DNA of 21,270 nucleotides from an uncultured Actinomyces sp. (GCA_938040725.1 CALHZX010000018.1:1-21270), one strand, 5' to 3'. Numbered from the stretch's first letter, positions 14,396 to 21,061 are shown. A program made the numbers and translations. Notes: generated by a model not told the origin, from the sequence alone.

Positions 14396-14423
14396 GGCAA
14401 GCGCTGGTTTGACAGCGCCTGCC
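14396..14423 (-). promoter_or_regulatory. leader hairpin upstream of the YkvI gene
   Basis: On the minus strand GGCAgGCGCTG and CAGCGCtTGCC form an 11-pair stem (one G-U pair in RNA) around TCAAAC, about 50 nt before the ATG. TATAGAAT about 10 bp further upstream on the same strand (about 14425-14432) could be the -10, which would put the hairpin at the very 5' end of the mRNA. The upstream gap to 14585 is AT-rich compared with the rest of the window and shows nothing else. Confidence 0.5.
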
Positions 14424-14585
14424 GTCATTCTATACAGCATTAGCCATAAATATTTAACAATATCCTTACTTAAGCTTGTACAGAAGGGACTAAATACCTA
14501 ATATCCGACCCAATCCCCCGAAAACGACGCTTTGAGATCTTCGTCTCAGTCGAGGTTACAGGAGGCTACCTTCCCCGATCCATGG

Positions 14586-15001
14586 GCGTCAAAGTCCCAC
14601 ATTCGATCCACATTGAGGTACAGGGCCAGAACATCCGCGCAGAGGACCAGTGCCATCCACACACCGCCAATATGACGGCACGACGAGCTTCACCGATACG
14701 CAGCATCGAACCACCGAGCAGGAAAGCCATGACAATACCGAACAACACACAACGCAAAGTAGTTAATGGCGGAGAACCATAGGTTAGGCAGAGCCGGAGT
14801 CACATTGCGGGCAGCAGAATCGAGATCGGCCATATCGGGGTGTGGACTAACGAGCGAGTAGATAGTGAGGACCGCGATGCCGATCAATCCGGTGGCACCG
14901 AAGGAGAGGAAGTACTGGAGCAGATCCTAGCCGCTCGCCAGGCCTGTGCCGACGATGACCCCCACGTAGGCGAAGGCGGCAGAGAGGTACTTCTTGGACA
15001 T
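14586..15001 (-). pseudogene. decayed partial copy of the YkvI-family gene
   Basis: The minus strand from ATG 15001 encodes a near copy of the start of the intact neighbour (MSKKYLSAAFAYVGVIVG), but codon 25 is TAG at 14929-14927 where the intact gene has CAG. About 110 codons are missing near 14875: the copy jumps from GATGLIGIA to IYSLVSPHP. A 2-bp loss near 14740 shifts the frame before FLLGGSMLRIGEARR, and another shift follows before IGGVWMALVL and LALYLNVDRMWD. Homology stops at about 14586, so the C-terminal 40% is absent. Three reading frames are needed to follow the match, so no functional protein can be made. The ribosome site (GGAAGGACC) and the bases around it are also kept, so the duplication included the upstream region. 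Confidence 0.9.
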
Positions 15002-15046
15002 GGGGTCCTTCCGATTGTGAACGTTTCACGAGGCCGAAGCCCCGTT

Positions 15047-15086
15047 CCACGGTAGACGCTCACCTGGGTGCCAGGTATGTCCGTGG
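15047..15086. repeat. nested inverted repeat upstream of the YkvI pseudogene
   Basis: CCACGG (15047-15052) pairs with CCGTGG (15081-15086), and inside it ACCTGG (15062-15067) pairs with CCAGGT (15071-15076) around GTG. It sits about 45 bp before the pseudogene start, at the same relative position as the leader hairpin of the intact gene but with a different sequence. Confidence 0.55.
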
Positions 15087-15141
15087 GAAATTGTTCACGC
15101 CCAGGAAGGCTCATCCAGACACAGACGTGTACACAAGGTAC

Positions 15142-15147
15142 TAAACT
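15142..15147 (+). promoter_or_regulatory. -10 hexamer for a leaderless antitoxin transcript
   Basis: TAAACT is followed by six bases and the ATG at 15154. No Shine-Dalgarno sequence is present. Confidence 0.5.
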
Positions 15148-15153
15148 GACACT

Positions 15154-15417
15154 ATGAACACACTTGCCACAACCCTATCGACTCGGGAGCTGCGCGCGAA
15201 CCTCTCCGACGTCCTCGGGCGAGCCTCCTACGGCGGCGAGCGTATCGGAGTGACGAAAAACGGCCGCCTCACGGCAATCGTGATCGGCGTCGAGGACCTG
15301 TTGGCCCTGGAAGAGCTCGAGGACGCGCGCGATCTCGCGGCCTTCCGGGAGTCGGTGCGCAACGACGACGGGCAGCGCGTGAGCCTGCCCGACCTGCGCG
15401 CTGAACTCAACGACTAG
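15154..15417 (+). CDS. Phd/YefM family antitoxin without an adjacent toxin
   Basis: This small 87-residue protein has the Phd/YefM layout: an N-terminal DNA-binding half (STRELRANLSDVLGRASYGGERIGVTKNGRLTAIVIGVEDL split over about 9-50, with the family's R-x-x-L-x-x-x-L and T-x-x-G-R patterns) and an acidic C-terminal half that would bind a toxin (about 52-87). In complete systems a RelE/YoeB or Doc toxin gene follows directly on the same strand. Here the next gene is a nitroreductase on the opposite strand, ending 19 bp away, and no toxin ORF is visible on either side. It is therefore an orphan antitoxin, perhaps a solitary regulator or the remnant of a lost pair. A 6-bp inverted repeat (AGCGAT-GT-ATCGCT, 15416-15429) overlaps its stop codon. 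Confidence 0.88.
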   Translation: MNTLATTLSTRELRANLSDVLGRASYGGERIGVTKNGRLTAIVIGVEDLLALEELEDARDLAAFRESVRNDDGQRVSLPDLRAELND

Positions 15418-15436
15418 CGATGTATCGCTCGTAGCG

Positions 15437-16159
15437 TCACTTACCTTCGAGAAGCTGGATCGGCGGGCGCGGCGCCTGCATCGCGTTGATCGGGGCCTCA
15501 GGATCCGCGTAACCGAGCGCAAAACCGGTGATGAACCGGTAACCTTCGGGGATCTCAAACTCAGCGTCGACGGGCTCACGCCACGTGGCGAGGATGCCGA
15601 CCGGGCAGGAGTCGATGCCGCGCGACTTGGCGGACAGGAACAGGGTCTGGAGCATAAGGCCGGCGTCCATGGCGCTCCACGGCAGCATGTCCTCGTGGAC
15701 GAAGACAAAGCCCATGACGGGAGCGTCGAAGGCCATCACGTTGCGGCGGTTCACGCGGTTACGCCCCTCAATGTCGGCGCGCTCGATGCCATGGATGCCG
15801 TAGAGGAGCTTCGCAACCTCGATCTGAGCGGGTCGCACCTCGTCCGGGTAGCGCTTGCGCACCGGGAAGTCGCCGTCCGGAACAGGGATCTCAACGCCCG
15901 GGTCCTCGGCCTTGCGGGCGTGGGCAGCGATCTCCTCGTCGAAGAGACGGCCGTAGCGCTGACGCAGGCGAGCGGCACACTCACCCGTGGCCAGGGCGAC
16001 GCGGAAGGCGCGCGTGTTTGACCAGGACGGCGCGGTCGTTGCATCGGCGAGGATCGCGTCGAGGACCTCGGCGGGGATCTCCCGGTCTGTAAAGGCGCGC
16101 GTGGAGCGGCGCGAGGCGGTCAGGGCAGAAAAGTCGTTCGCATCTTCGTTGAGTGCCAT
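15437..16159 (-). CDS. nitroreductase family protein
   Basis: This 240-residue FMN-dependent oxidoreductase begins with SRRSTRAFTDREIP (about 16-29), the nitroreductase segment that binds the FMN phosphate. It continues with a central helix-rich part and ends with SCPVGILATW and FITGFALGYADPEAP (about 193-225), where family members contact FMN and NAD(P)H. Enzymes of this family reduce nitro compounds, quinones or flavins as dimers; the natural substrate is not evident. The ATG at 16159 is preceded by TAGCCT with a 6-nt spacer and no ribosome site, suggesting a leaderless mRNA. The gene stands alone between the orphan antitoxin (convergent) and the aldolase gene (same strand, 66 bp away). Confidence 0.92.
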   Translation of the reverse strand: MALNEDANDFSALTASRRSTRAFTDREIPAEVLDAILADATTAPSWSNTRAFRVALATGECAARLRQRYGRLFDEEIAAHARKAEDPGVEIPVPDGDFPVRKRYPDEVRPAQIEVAKLLYGIHGIERADIEGRNRVNRRNVMAFDAPVMGFVFVHEDMLPWSAMDAGLMLQTLFLSAKSRGIDSCPVGILATWREPVDAEFEIPEGYRFITGFALGYADPEAPINAMQAPRPPIQLLEGK

Positions 16160-16165
16160 GCGCCC

Positions 16166-16171
16166 AGGCTA
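16166..16171 (-). promoter_or_regulatory. -10 hexamer for a leaderless nitroreductase transcript
   Basis: TAGCCT on the minus strand, then GGGCGC, then ATG at 16159. The spacing is the same as at the GNAT, antiporter and antitoxin genes. Confidence 0.45.
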
Positions 16172-16225
16172 ACCCGCCCACGCTCTCCCGATCCACCCGG
16201 CCCACCCACCGGGCGGCCGTCCGAG

Positions 16226-17275
16226 CTACCGGACCAGGGCCTCCTCGAAGGCAACCACGTCCTCCTCGGGCGTGGCCCAGGACGTGCCGATGCGCGCAAG
16301 GTAGCGGCCGTCGGGCAGGGTCTCCCAGATGCTGTAGCGCACCTTATCCGACAGGCGCTCGTGCCCGGCCTGATCGAGGGCCACGAAGGTCAGGTTGGTC
16401 GGCGAGTCCATGGTGACGACGTAGCCGGCTCGCTTGAGGGCCTCGCGGATACGCGCGGTCGCTTTGACGGCGGGCTCGCCGATCGTCAGGTAGAGGCCGT
16501 CCTCGAAGAGCGCCTCGAACTGCACACCCAGGAGGCGCCCCTTGGCCAAGAGCGCGCCATGCTGCTTCATGTGGGTGACGAACTGGCGGATCGAGCCGCG
16601 CTCGGGGATGACCACGGCCTCGCCGAACAGAGAGCCGCACTTGGTGCCGCCGATGTAGAAGACGTCGGTCAGGCGCGCCAGGTCGGCCAGCGTCACATCG
16701 TTGGCGGGCGAGGCCAGCGCGTAGGCGAGGCGCGCGCCATCGACGAAGAGCTTGAGATCACGCTGTCGACACACGGCGGAGAGTTCCTCGAGCTCCTGCA
16801 GGGAGTAGAGGGTGCCGTACTCGGTGGGCTGCGAAATATAGACGAGGGCGGGGGCGATCATGTGGTCACGCGCACCATCACCCTCCCACGCCGAGCAGAT
16901 GCGTTCGACGTCGGCGGCGTTGATCTTGCCTTCGACGGCGGGAGTGTCGAGGATCTTGTGGCCGCCACGCTCGACGATGCCGGCCTCGTGCATGTTGATG
17001 TGGCCGGTATTGGGGGCGATGACGCCCTGCCAGGGCAGGAGGATCGCATCAATGACGGTCGCGTTCGTCTGCGTGCCGCCGACCAGAAAGTACACGTCCG
17101 CGTCGGGGGCCTGGCAAGCCTCGCGAATCAGGTCACGGGCGCGCTCGCAGTGCTCGTCGGTGCCGTAGCCGGCAGACTGTTCCATGTTGGTGGCGACGAG
17201 GGCGTCGAGCACCCGGGCGTGCGCGCCCTCCTGGTAGTCACTGGAGAAGTTCGGCAGCGTGGCAGAAAAAGTCAT
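16226..17275 (-). CDS. low-specificity L-threonine aldolase-type PLP enzyme (beta-eliminating lyase family)
   Basis: This 349-residue fold-type I PLP enzyme matches the threonine aldolase/beta-eliminating lyase family. GGTQTN (66-71) is the phosphate-binding loop, FVDGARLA (about 177-184, D179) holds the aspartate that contacts the pyridine nitrogen, and YIGGTKCG (207-214) contains the Schiff-base lysine K212. The usual reaction is cleavage of L-threonine or allo-threonine to glycine and acetaldehyde; related members act on other beta-hydroxy amino acids. ATG at 17275 has AATAAT with a 6-nt spacer upstream and no ribosome site. It is cytoplasmic and probably a single-gene unit: the nitroreductase gene downstream seems to have its own promoter. 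Substrate range is uncertain. Confidence 0.92.
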   Translation of the reverse strand: MTFSATLPNFSSDYQEGAHARVLDALVATNMEQSAGYGTDEHCERARDLIREACQAPDADVYFLVGGTQTNATVIDAILLPWQGVIAPNTGHINMHEAGIVERGGHKILDTPAVEGKINAADVERICSAWEGDGARDHMIAPALVYISQPTEYGTLYSLQELEELSAVCRQRDLKLFVDGARLAYALASPANDVTLADLARLTDVFYIGGTKCGSLFGEAVVIPERGSIRQFVTHMKQHGALLAKGRLLGVQFEALFEDGLYLTIGEPAVKATARIREALKRAGYVVTMDSPTNLTFVALDQAGHERLSDKVRYSIWETLPDGRYLARIGTSWATPEEDVVAFEEALVR

Positions 17276-17340
17276 TGGGCCATTATTCCACGCGGCGCCG
17301 CGCTTAGACGCCGAACAGATCTGCGTGGGTTCCCGTCCCG

Positions 17341-17610
17341 TTAGCGCTTCAACTCCGCCAGAGCGTCTTCAACATCCATGGCCTCAACACCTGGATCGGA
17401 GGCTAGCTGCTCCGCTTCCAACATCGCCAAGACCATCTCACGCTGCTGCTCATTCAGACGCAGATCGAAGGGCATTCCACCCACGCGCACGCTCTGACGC
17501 AGGAAAGCGTTCACAGCGGACGTCAGATTCATGCCGAGCTCCGCGTAAATTGCTTCGACCTCACGCTTAAGATCCGCATCCATGCGCACACTAAAATTCA
17601 CGGTTGCCAT
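17341..17610 (-). CDS. RelB/DinJ family antitoxin without an adjacent toxin
   Basis: This 89-residue protein has the ribbon-helix-helix start of RelB/DinJ antitoxins: ATVNFSVRMDADLKREVEAIYAELGMNLTSAVNAFLRQSVRVGGMPFDL, here spread over about residues 2-50, where the first strand (NFSVRM) contacts DNA and the two helices dimerise. The acidic C-terminal part (about 62-89) would wrap a RelE/YafQ-type toxin. The toxin gene normally follows directly; here only 65 bp separate the stop from the aldolase gene start, so the toxin is missing. ATG at 17610 has a strong AAGGAGG 7 nt upstream and a TATAAT box at 17639-17634, the strongest expression signals in this part of the window. Residual function as an autorepressor, or as an anti-toxin against a toxin elsewhere, is possible. 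Confidence 0.9.
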   Translation of the reverse strand: MATVNFSVRMDADLKREVEAIYAELGMNLTSAVNAFLRQSVRVGGMPFDLRLNEQQREMVLAMLEAEQLASDPGVEAMDVEDALAELKR

Positions 17611-17617
17611 GCAAGAA

Positions 17618-17639
17618 CCTCCTTCTGCATGTCATTATA
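17618..17639 (-). promoter_or_regulatory. consensus -10 and ribosome site of the relB-like gene
   Basis: On the minus strand a perfect TATAAT (17639-17634) is followed by AAGGAGG (17624-17618) and ATG at 17610. The start point would fall at about 17627, giving a very short leader. The bases before the -10 (TATGTATG) are repetitive and could be the antitoxin's own operator. Confidence 0.6.
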
Positions 17640-17692
17640 CATACATAACCTCTATCAAGACATGCACTTAAGGCGCAGTGAAGGGCTATCTC

Positions 17693-18514
17693 ATGTCGAC
17701 ACACGACAACACAATCAACCGGGACTCGCAAGCCTATTGGAACAAGCGGGCCGCGACGTTCACGAGAGACGCGACCAACGACTACGAGCACTGGCTCCTG
17801 GACTTGCTCGCGCTCGAGGCGGGCGAGGAGATCCTCGACATGGGGTGCGCGACGGGCACGCTCGCCGTCCCCCTCGCCCGCGCCGGGCACCGCGTCCACG
17901 GCTGCGACTTCGCCGAGGCCATGCTGGCGATCCTCGACGAGCGCGCGGCAGCGGAAAACCTACCGATCACCTCCCACTTGCTCGCCTGGGAGGACGACTG
18001 GAAGGAGGCGGGCCTGGGTGAGAACAGCGTGGATGTTGCCTTCGCGTCACGCTCCCTCATGAGCGGGGACGTGCCCGTTTGCGTGCGCAAGCTTGACGCG
18101 ACGGCCCGATCACGCGCGGCGGTCGTCGTGCCCGACAGCCTGCTCCCCTCCCGCGACCCGCGCCTGCTCACCTATCTGGGACGCTCGGCAAGGAGAGCGC
18201 GCGTCGTCCGCGACGTAACCCGCGCGCTCGCTTCCCTGGGGCGGATCCCGGTTTTCGCGACCACACGGACCTTCCGTCCGATGCGTTTTTCTTCCTTCGA
18301 CGAGGCCCGCGCGGATATTCGTCGCCTGGCCGGCCCAGAGACCTTCACCGCGCGCGAGCAGCGACTTTTCGATGCGTACGCGGCCCAGCATGTCGTTCGC
18401 GAGGATCTCACTGGCCCCTCTGCGGTGGCAGAGGAGCACTGGGTGCTCGACTATCGTCTGCCCGTCACCTGGGTGTTTATCGGCTGGAGCACCGACGGGA
18501 GCGAGTGGGCGTAG
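17693..18514 (+). CDS. class I SAM-dependent methyltransferase
   Basis: This 273-residue protein has the Rossmann-like SAM-binding fold. Motif I is ILDMGCATGTLAVPLA (about 47-62), motif II is VHGCDFAEAML (about 68-78, with the acidic residue that binds the SAM ribose), and SVDVAFASRSLM (about 112-123) corresponds to motif III/IV. The C-terminal part (about 150-273) is less conserved and probably sets the substrate, which cannot be named. ATG at 17693 is preferred because GAAGGG lies 7 nt upstream; an in-frame GTG at 17678 would add five residues. The gene is divergent from the relB-like gene with 82 bp between the starts, so the two promoters may overlap. It converges on arfB with 21 bp between stops. 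Confidence 0.88.
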   Translation: MSTHDNTINRDSQAYWNKRAATFTRDATNDYEHWLLDLLALEAGEEILDMGCATGTLAVPLARAGHRVHGCDFAEAMLAILDERAAAENLPITSHLLAWEDDWKEAGLGENSVDVAFASRSLMSGDVPVCVRKLDATARSRAAVVVPDSLLPSRDPRLLTYLGRSARRARVVRDVTRALASLGRIPVFATTRTFRPMRFSSFDEARADIRRLAGPETFTAREQRLFDAYAAQHVVREDLTGPSAVAEEHWVLDYRLPVTWVFIGWSTDGSEWA

Positions 18515-18535
18515 GCAGCCCCGGCCTCGTTCTTC

Positions 18536-18976
18536 TTAGTCCGCATCCGGGCGGCGCCTGCGCGCCTTGACCTCCGAGCGCCTCTTCTTGTCCGCGAGGC
18601 GGCGCAGCTTGGACGCGCGCGTCGGCTTCGTGGCGCGCCGCGGCACGGGCGGGACGAGGGCCCCGCGCAGAACTTCCGCGAGGCGTTCGCGCGCGACGGC
18701 ACGGTTGCGACGCTGGGAGCGGGTCTCGGCGGCGGTGATGGTCAGGACGGTCCCGGTGAGGCGATCCCCTAGCTCTCGCAGCGCACGCTCGCGCTGCTCG
18801 TCATTCAGCGCGACTGTCGCAGCGAGGTCCAGGCTGAGCTGCACCCGTGAGTCCGCGGTGTTGACCCCCTGTCCGCCGGGGCCCGAGGCGTGCGAAAAGC
18901 GCTCAACCAGCTCCCCCGCGGGCACGACGAGGCCGCGCGGGCAGCCGGGCCCGGGAGGTATGCGCAGATCGTCCAC
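18536..18976 (-). CDS. arfB: alternative ribosome-rescue factor ArfB (peptidyl-tRNA hydrolase with GGQ motif)
   Basis: This 146-residue protein rescues ribosomes stalled on mRNAs without a stop codon by hydrolysing the peptidyl-tRNA. The catalytic GGQ is at G34-G35-Q36 in SGPGGQGVNTADSRVQL, the typical ArfB/YaeJ context. The C-terminal tail (about 108-146) is very rich in Arg and Lys (RRATKPTRASKLRRLADKK and following), as expected for the segment that enters the empty mRNA channel. Length and layout fit ArfB and not a full release factor, because the codon-recognition domains are absent. The start GTG at 18976 has no ribosome site; CACACT lies 6 nt upstream, a weak -10. The gene follows the UDG-family gene on the same strand. 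Confidence 0.95.
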   Translation of the reverse strand: MDDLRIPPGPGCPRGLVVPAGELVERFSHASGPGGQGVNTADSRVQLSLDLAATVALNDEQRERALRELGDRLTGTVLTITAAETRSQRRNRAVARERLAEVLRGALVPPVPRRATKPTRASKLRRLADKKRRSEVKARRRRPDAD

Positions 18977-19034
18977 GGGACCAGTGTGCCACCGGCGAGC
19001 CGAGGTCGGAGCGCTATACCCCGCCCAGGCCTCG

Positions 19035-19634
19035 TCAGGCGAGCAGGGAAGCGACGCGCACTTTCAGGTCGGGCAGCACGTCGGCGGCGAACCAGGGGTT
19101 CTTCTTCATCCACATCTGGTTGCGCGGCGAGGGGTGGACCAGGGGAAAGTAGGCGGGCAGATACTGCGCATAGTCGCGCACGACGTCAGTCAGCGAGGCC
19201 GAGGAGGGCAGGTGCAGGTAGCGCCTGGTCGCGTACGCACCGACGAGGATCGTCATCTCGAGCTTCGGCATGAGTTCGAGCAGGAGCGGGTGCCACGTGT
19301 CGGCGAACTCCTTGCGCGGAGGCAGGTCACCGCTCTTTCCCGTGCCCGGGAAGTAGAAGTCCATGGGGACGATCGCGAGCTTCCCGGACTCATAGAAGGT
19401 GTCCCTATCGACACCCATCCAGTCGCGCAGACGGTCGCCGCTGCGGTCGTTCCACACGATGCCGGTCTCTTCGGCGACGCGCCCGGGCGCCTGACCGACG
19501 ATCATGATGCGACACTGAGGCCCCGCGTAGAACAGTGGTTTCACGCCTCTCTTCGTGAACGAGGCGTTGGCCGGGTCTGCGGCAATCTCCTCGGCGATTG
19601 CACGGACGGCCGGGTCGGTGATCTCAGGTGTCAT
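19035..19634 (-). CDS. uracil-DNA glycosylase superfamily protein
   Basis: This 199-residue protein has the two signatures of the UDG superfamily: IMIVGQAPGRVAEETG (about 43-58, motif 1 with GQAPG at 47-51) and LVHPSPRNQMW (about 165-175, motif 2 with the DNA-intercalating loop). GIVWNDRSGDRLRDWMG (about 58-74) follows the first motif as in related proteins. Members remove uracil or other damaged bases from DNA. The four cysteines of the iron-sulfur cluster in family 4 are not seen, so it belongs to another branch. ATG at 19634 lies 6 nt after TACCCT (leaderless layout). The frame stays open to 19763 and the extra 43 residues contain C-A-A-C, but they do not look like a family domain. Activity is inferred. 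Confidence 0.85.
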   Translation of the reverse strand: MTPEITDPAVRAIAEEIAADPANASFTKRGVKPLFYAGPQCRIMIVGQAPGRVAEETGIVWNDRSGDRLRDWMGVDRDTFYESGKLAIVPMDFYFPGTGKSGDLPPRKEFADTWHPLLLELMPKLEMTILVGAYATRRYLHLPSSASLTDVVRDYAQYLPAYFPLVHPSPRNQMWMKKNPWFAADVLPDLKVRVASLLA

Positions 19635-19640
19635 AAACCC

Positions 19641-19646
19641 AGGGTA
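19641..19646 (-). promoter_or_regulatory. -10 hexamer for a leaderless UDG-family transcript
   Basis: TACCCT on the minus strand is followed by GGGTTT and the ATG at 19634. This spacing also supports the shorter start of the gene. Confidence 0.45.
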
Positions 19647-19723
19647 TGCCCACCCCGCAGGCGCGCGACCCCCGGCGACTGACAGGTCACACGCCGCACA
19701 CACGCCATCGTTCCCCACAAATG

Positions 19724-19829
19724 TCGCATGCAATTCCCCGACTACCCCTTTTTCCAACCCCACACAAACCCCGGAATTTCAACGATCACAATTCACATCT
19801 TGAAAGATCTGCGCGGGAATTGCATGCGA
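19724..19829. repeat. perfect 15-bp inverted repeat with 76-bp centre in the UDG-esterase gap
   Basis: TCGCATGCAATTCCC (19724-19738) and GGGAATTGCATGCGA (19815-19829) are exact reverse complements 76 bp apart, and the match continues imperfectly outside the arms. The centre is AT-rich compared with the window. The 319-bp gap (19635-19953) separates two divergent genes; apart from this repeat, the UDG -10 and a short leader ORF, nothing else is seen in it. The repeat could be a pair of operator sites for DNA looping or the ends of a small mobile remnant. Confidence 0.85.
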
Positions 19830-19894
19830 AATTGGAGGGAAGACTCAGCGCGGGAAGGACCACATCAATTGGTAGCGACGCAGCGGTCGGGCAT

Positions 19895-19930
19895 ACAGTG
19901 GAGCGCATGAGGACAGTAGAACGCATGACG
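19895..19930 (+). repeat. imperfect tandem 18-bp repeat in front of the esterase gene
   Basis: ACAGTGGAGCGCATGAGG (19895-19912) is followed at once by ACAGTAGAACGCATGACG (19913-19930), identical at 15 of 18 positions. Each copy holds an ATG in the same frame. The first copy also overlaps a -10-like TACAGT (19894-19899). Confidence 0.8.
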
Positions 19931-19957
19931 ACGAACGGGCCGAGGCGCGGCCAGTGA
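19907..19957 (+). CDS. possible 16-residue leader ORF overlapping the esterase start
   Basis: An ATG 7 nt after TACAGT (19894-19899) opens a 16-codon frame encoding MRTVERMTTNGPRRGQ. Its TGA stop overlaps the GTG start of the esterase gene (GTGA), the classic layout for translational coupling. The tandem 18-bp repeat gives it two in-frame ATGs. No function is known and there is no conservation evidence, so it may be chance. A longer version of this frame going back to 19646 has no coding character. Confidence 0.35.
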   Translation: MRTVERMTTNGPRRGQ

Positions 19958-20964
19958 CAACACGACTCGTACGGCAAACCAATAGGTTCCGCATCACCGC
20001 CATCGTCGCGCTGTGTCTGCTCGCCCTCGCGGGGGTCACGTCGTTCGCGCTCAATCGTTCGGGCCACGGACAGAAGGACCCCACGGCCATTGCCTATGAA
20101 GATTACGAAAAAGACGAAGACCCACTAGCCGAGGGCGTCGCCTCCCTCATGGACACGACCAAGTCTCTGCACGGCACGATCGACACGATCACCTACGAGC
20201 AGAGCTATGAGGGAACGACATACACGAAGCAAGCGTACGTGTACGTTCCCGCGTCCTACTCCGCAGACAATCCCACGAACGTCCTCTACCTGACGCATGG
20301 CTGGTGGGGTAACGCCGCTGGCCTCGCCGATGGCGTCGCGCCGGTCGTCGACGAGCTGGAAACCGCCGACAAGGCCGCACCGACGCTGGTGGTGTTCGCG
20401 ACCTACTATCCGGATCGGTCCTTCGCGACGGACGACTACGAGGAGGACTACACCCTTAATCGTTTCTTTGCGACGAGCGAGATCGATACCTTGATCGACA
20501 CGGTCGAGTCCCGCTACACGACGTTCGCCGGCGGGGACACTTCCGACCAGTCGCTGCGAGCCTCGCGCAAGCACCGGGCGTTCGGCGGTTTCTCGATGGG
20601 TGCGACGACCACATGGGACGTGTTTGCCCTGCGCCCGCAGTACTTCTACGGGTACATGCCGATGGCTGGCGAGTCGTGGATCGGGCGCGAGGAGGACGCT
20701 GACTCCCCGCGCATCGCCGAGCTGGTGACCGCCGGAGTCGAGCGCGCCCACTACGGGCCACGCGACTTCCTCATTCTCGCGTCGGTCGGCTCAGAGGACC
20801 CAGCCCTGTGGGACATGACCCCGCAGATTGATGAGCTCCACGAGGCGGACCTCATGACCGAGGACAGCCTGCAGATGTGGATCGACGAGGGAGAAAGCCA
20901 CACCATAACCTCGGTCGACAATCAGGTCGAACACAACCTGCCGCTGCTGTTCCCAGGCAAGTAG
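19954..20964 (+). CDS. membrane-anchored alpha/beta-hydrolase esterase (putative esterase/feruloyl-esterase family)
   Basis: This 336-residue protein has an uncleaved or cleaved signal anchor (about 13-33, after basic residues) and an acidic linker (about 45-60), then an alpha/beta-hydrolase domain of the esterase D/XynZ type. THGWWGN (114-120) forms the oxyanion-hole region, GGFSMG (211-216) is the nucleophile elbow with S214, and acidic D282 and H316 or H327 are candidates for the rest of the triad. Relatives hydrolyse ester bonds on carbohydrates or act as mycolyl-type acyltransferases; the substrate here is not determinable. The protein should face the outside. The start is GTG at 19954, with GAGG 8 nt upstream, overlapping the stop of a short leader ORF. 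It converges on hemQ. Confidence 0.88.
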   Translation: MTTRLVRQTNRFRITAIVALCLLALAGVTSFALNRSGHGQKDPTAIAYEDYEKDEDPLAEGVASLMDTTKSLHGTIDTITYEQSYEGTTYTKQAYVYVPASYSADNPTNVLYLTHGWWGNAAGLADGVAPVVDELETADKAAPTLVVFATYYPDRSFATDDYEEDYTLNRFFATSEIDTLIDTVESRYTTFAGGDTSDQSLRASRKHRAFGGFSMGATTTWDVFALRPQYFYGYMPMAGESWIGREEDADSPRIAELVTAGVERAHYGPRDFLILASVGSEDPALWDMTPQIDELHEADLMTEDSLQMWIDEGESHTITSVDNQVEHNLPLLFPGK

Positions 20965-21000
20965 AGCGCGCCGCCCGCGCCACGTGATGGCATTGCACTG

Positions 21001-21042
21001 CGCCCCAGCCTCGTTCCTTTTCTCAGGGACGAGGCCAGGGCG
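21001..21042. terminator. bidirectional terminator between the esterase gene and hemQ
   Basis: CGCCCCAGCCTCGTTCC (21001-21017) pairs with GGGACGAGGCCAGGGCG (21026-21042), with three non-Watson-Crick positions, around a TTTTCTCA loop. It lies between two convergent genes and is strong on both strands. No clear T-run follows on either side. Confidence 0.65.
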
Positions 21043-21061
21043 AGCTCTCAGATAAGAACCC

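Noticed and set aside
19635..19763. 43-residue N-terminal extension of the UDG-family protein with C-A-A-C
   Set aside because: The two cysteines alone do not make the family-4 iron-sulfur set, and a -10 hexamer 6 nt before ATG 19634 supports the shorter start.
19646..19957. 103-codon frame in the UDG-esterase gap
   Set aside because: Most of it has a His/Pro/Arg-rich, non-protein-like translation and it starts inside the UDG promoter; only the last 16 codons were kept as a possible leader ORF.
20406..20415. CTATCCGGAT, a 10-bp match to the array core
   Set aside because: It lies in the esterase coding sequence (codons for a Tyr-Tyr-Pro-Asp stretch), is single, and lacks the AACC/GGTT end; chance is enough to explain it.
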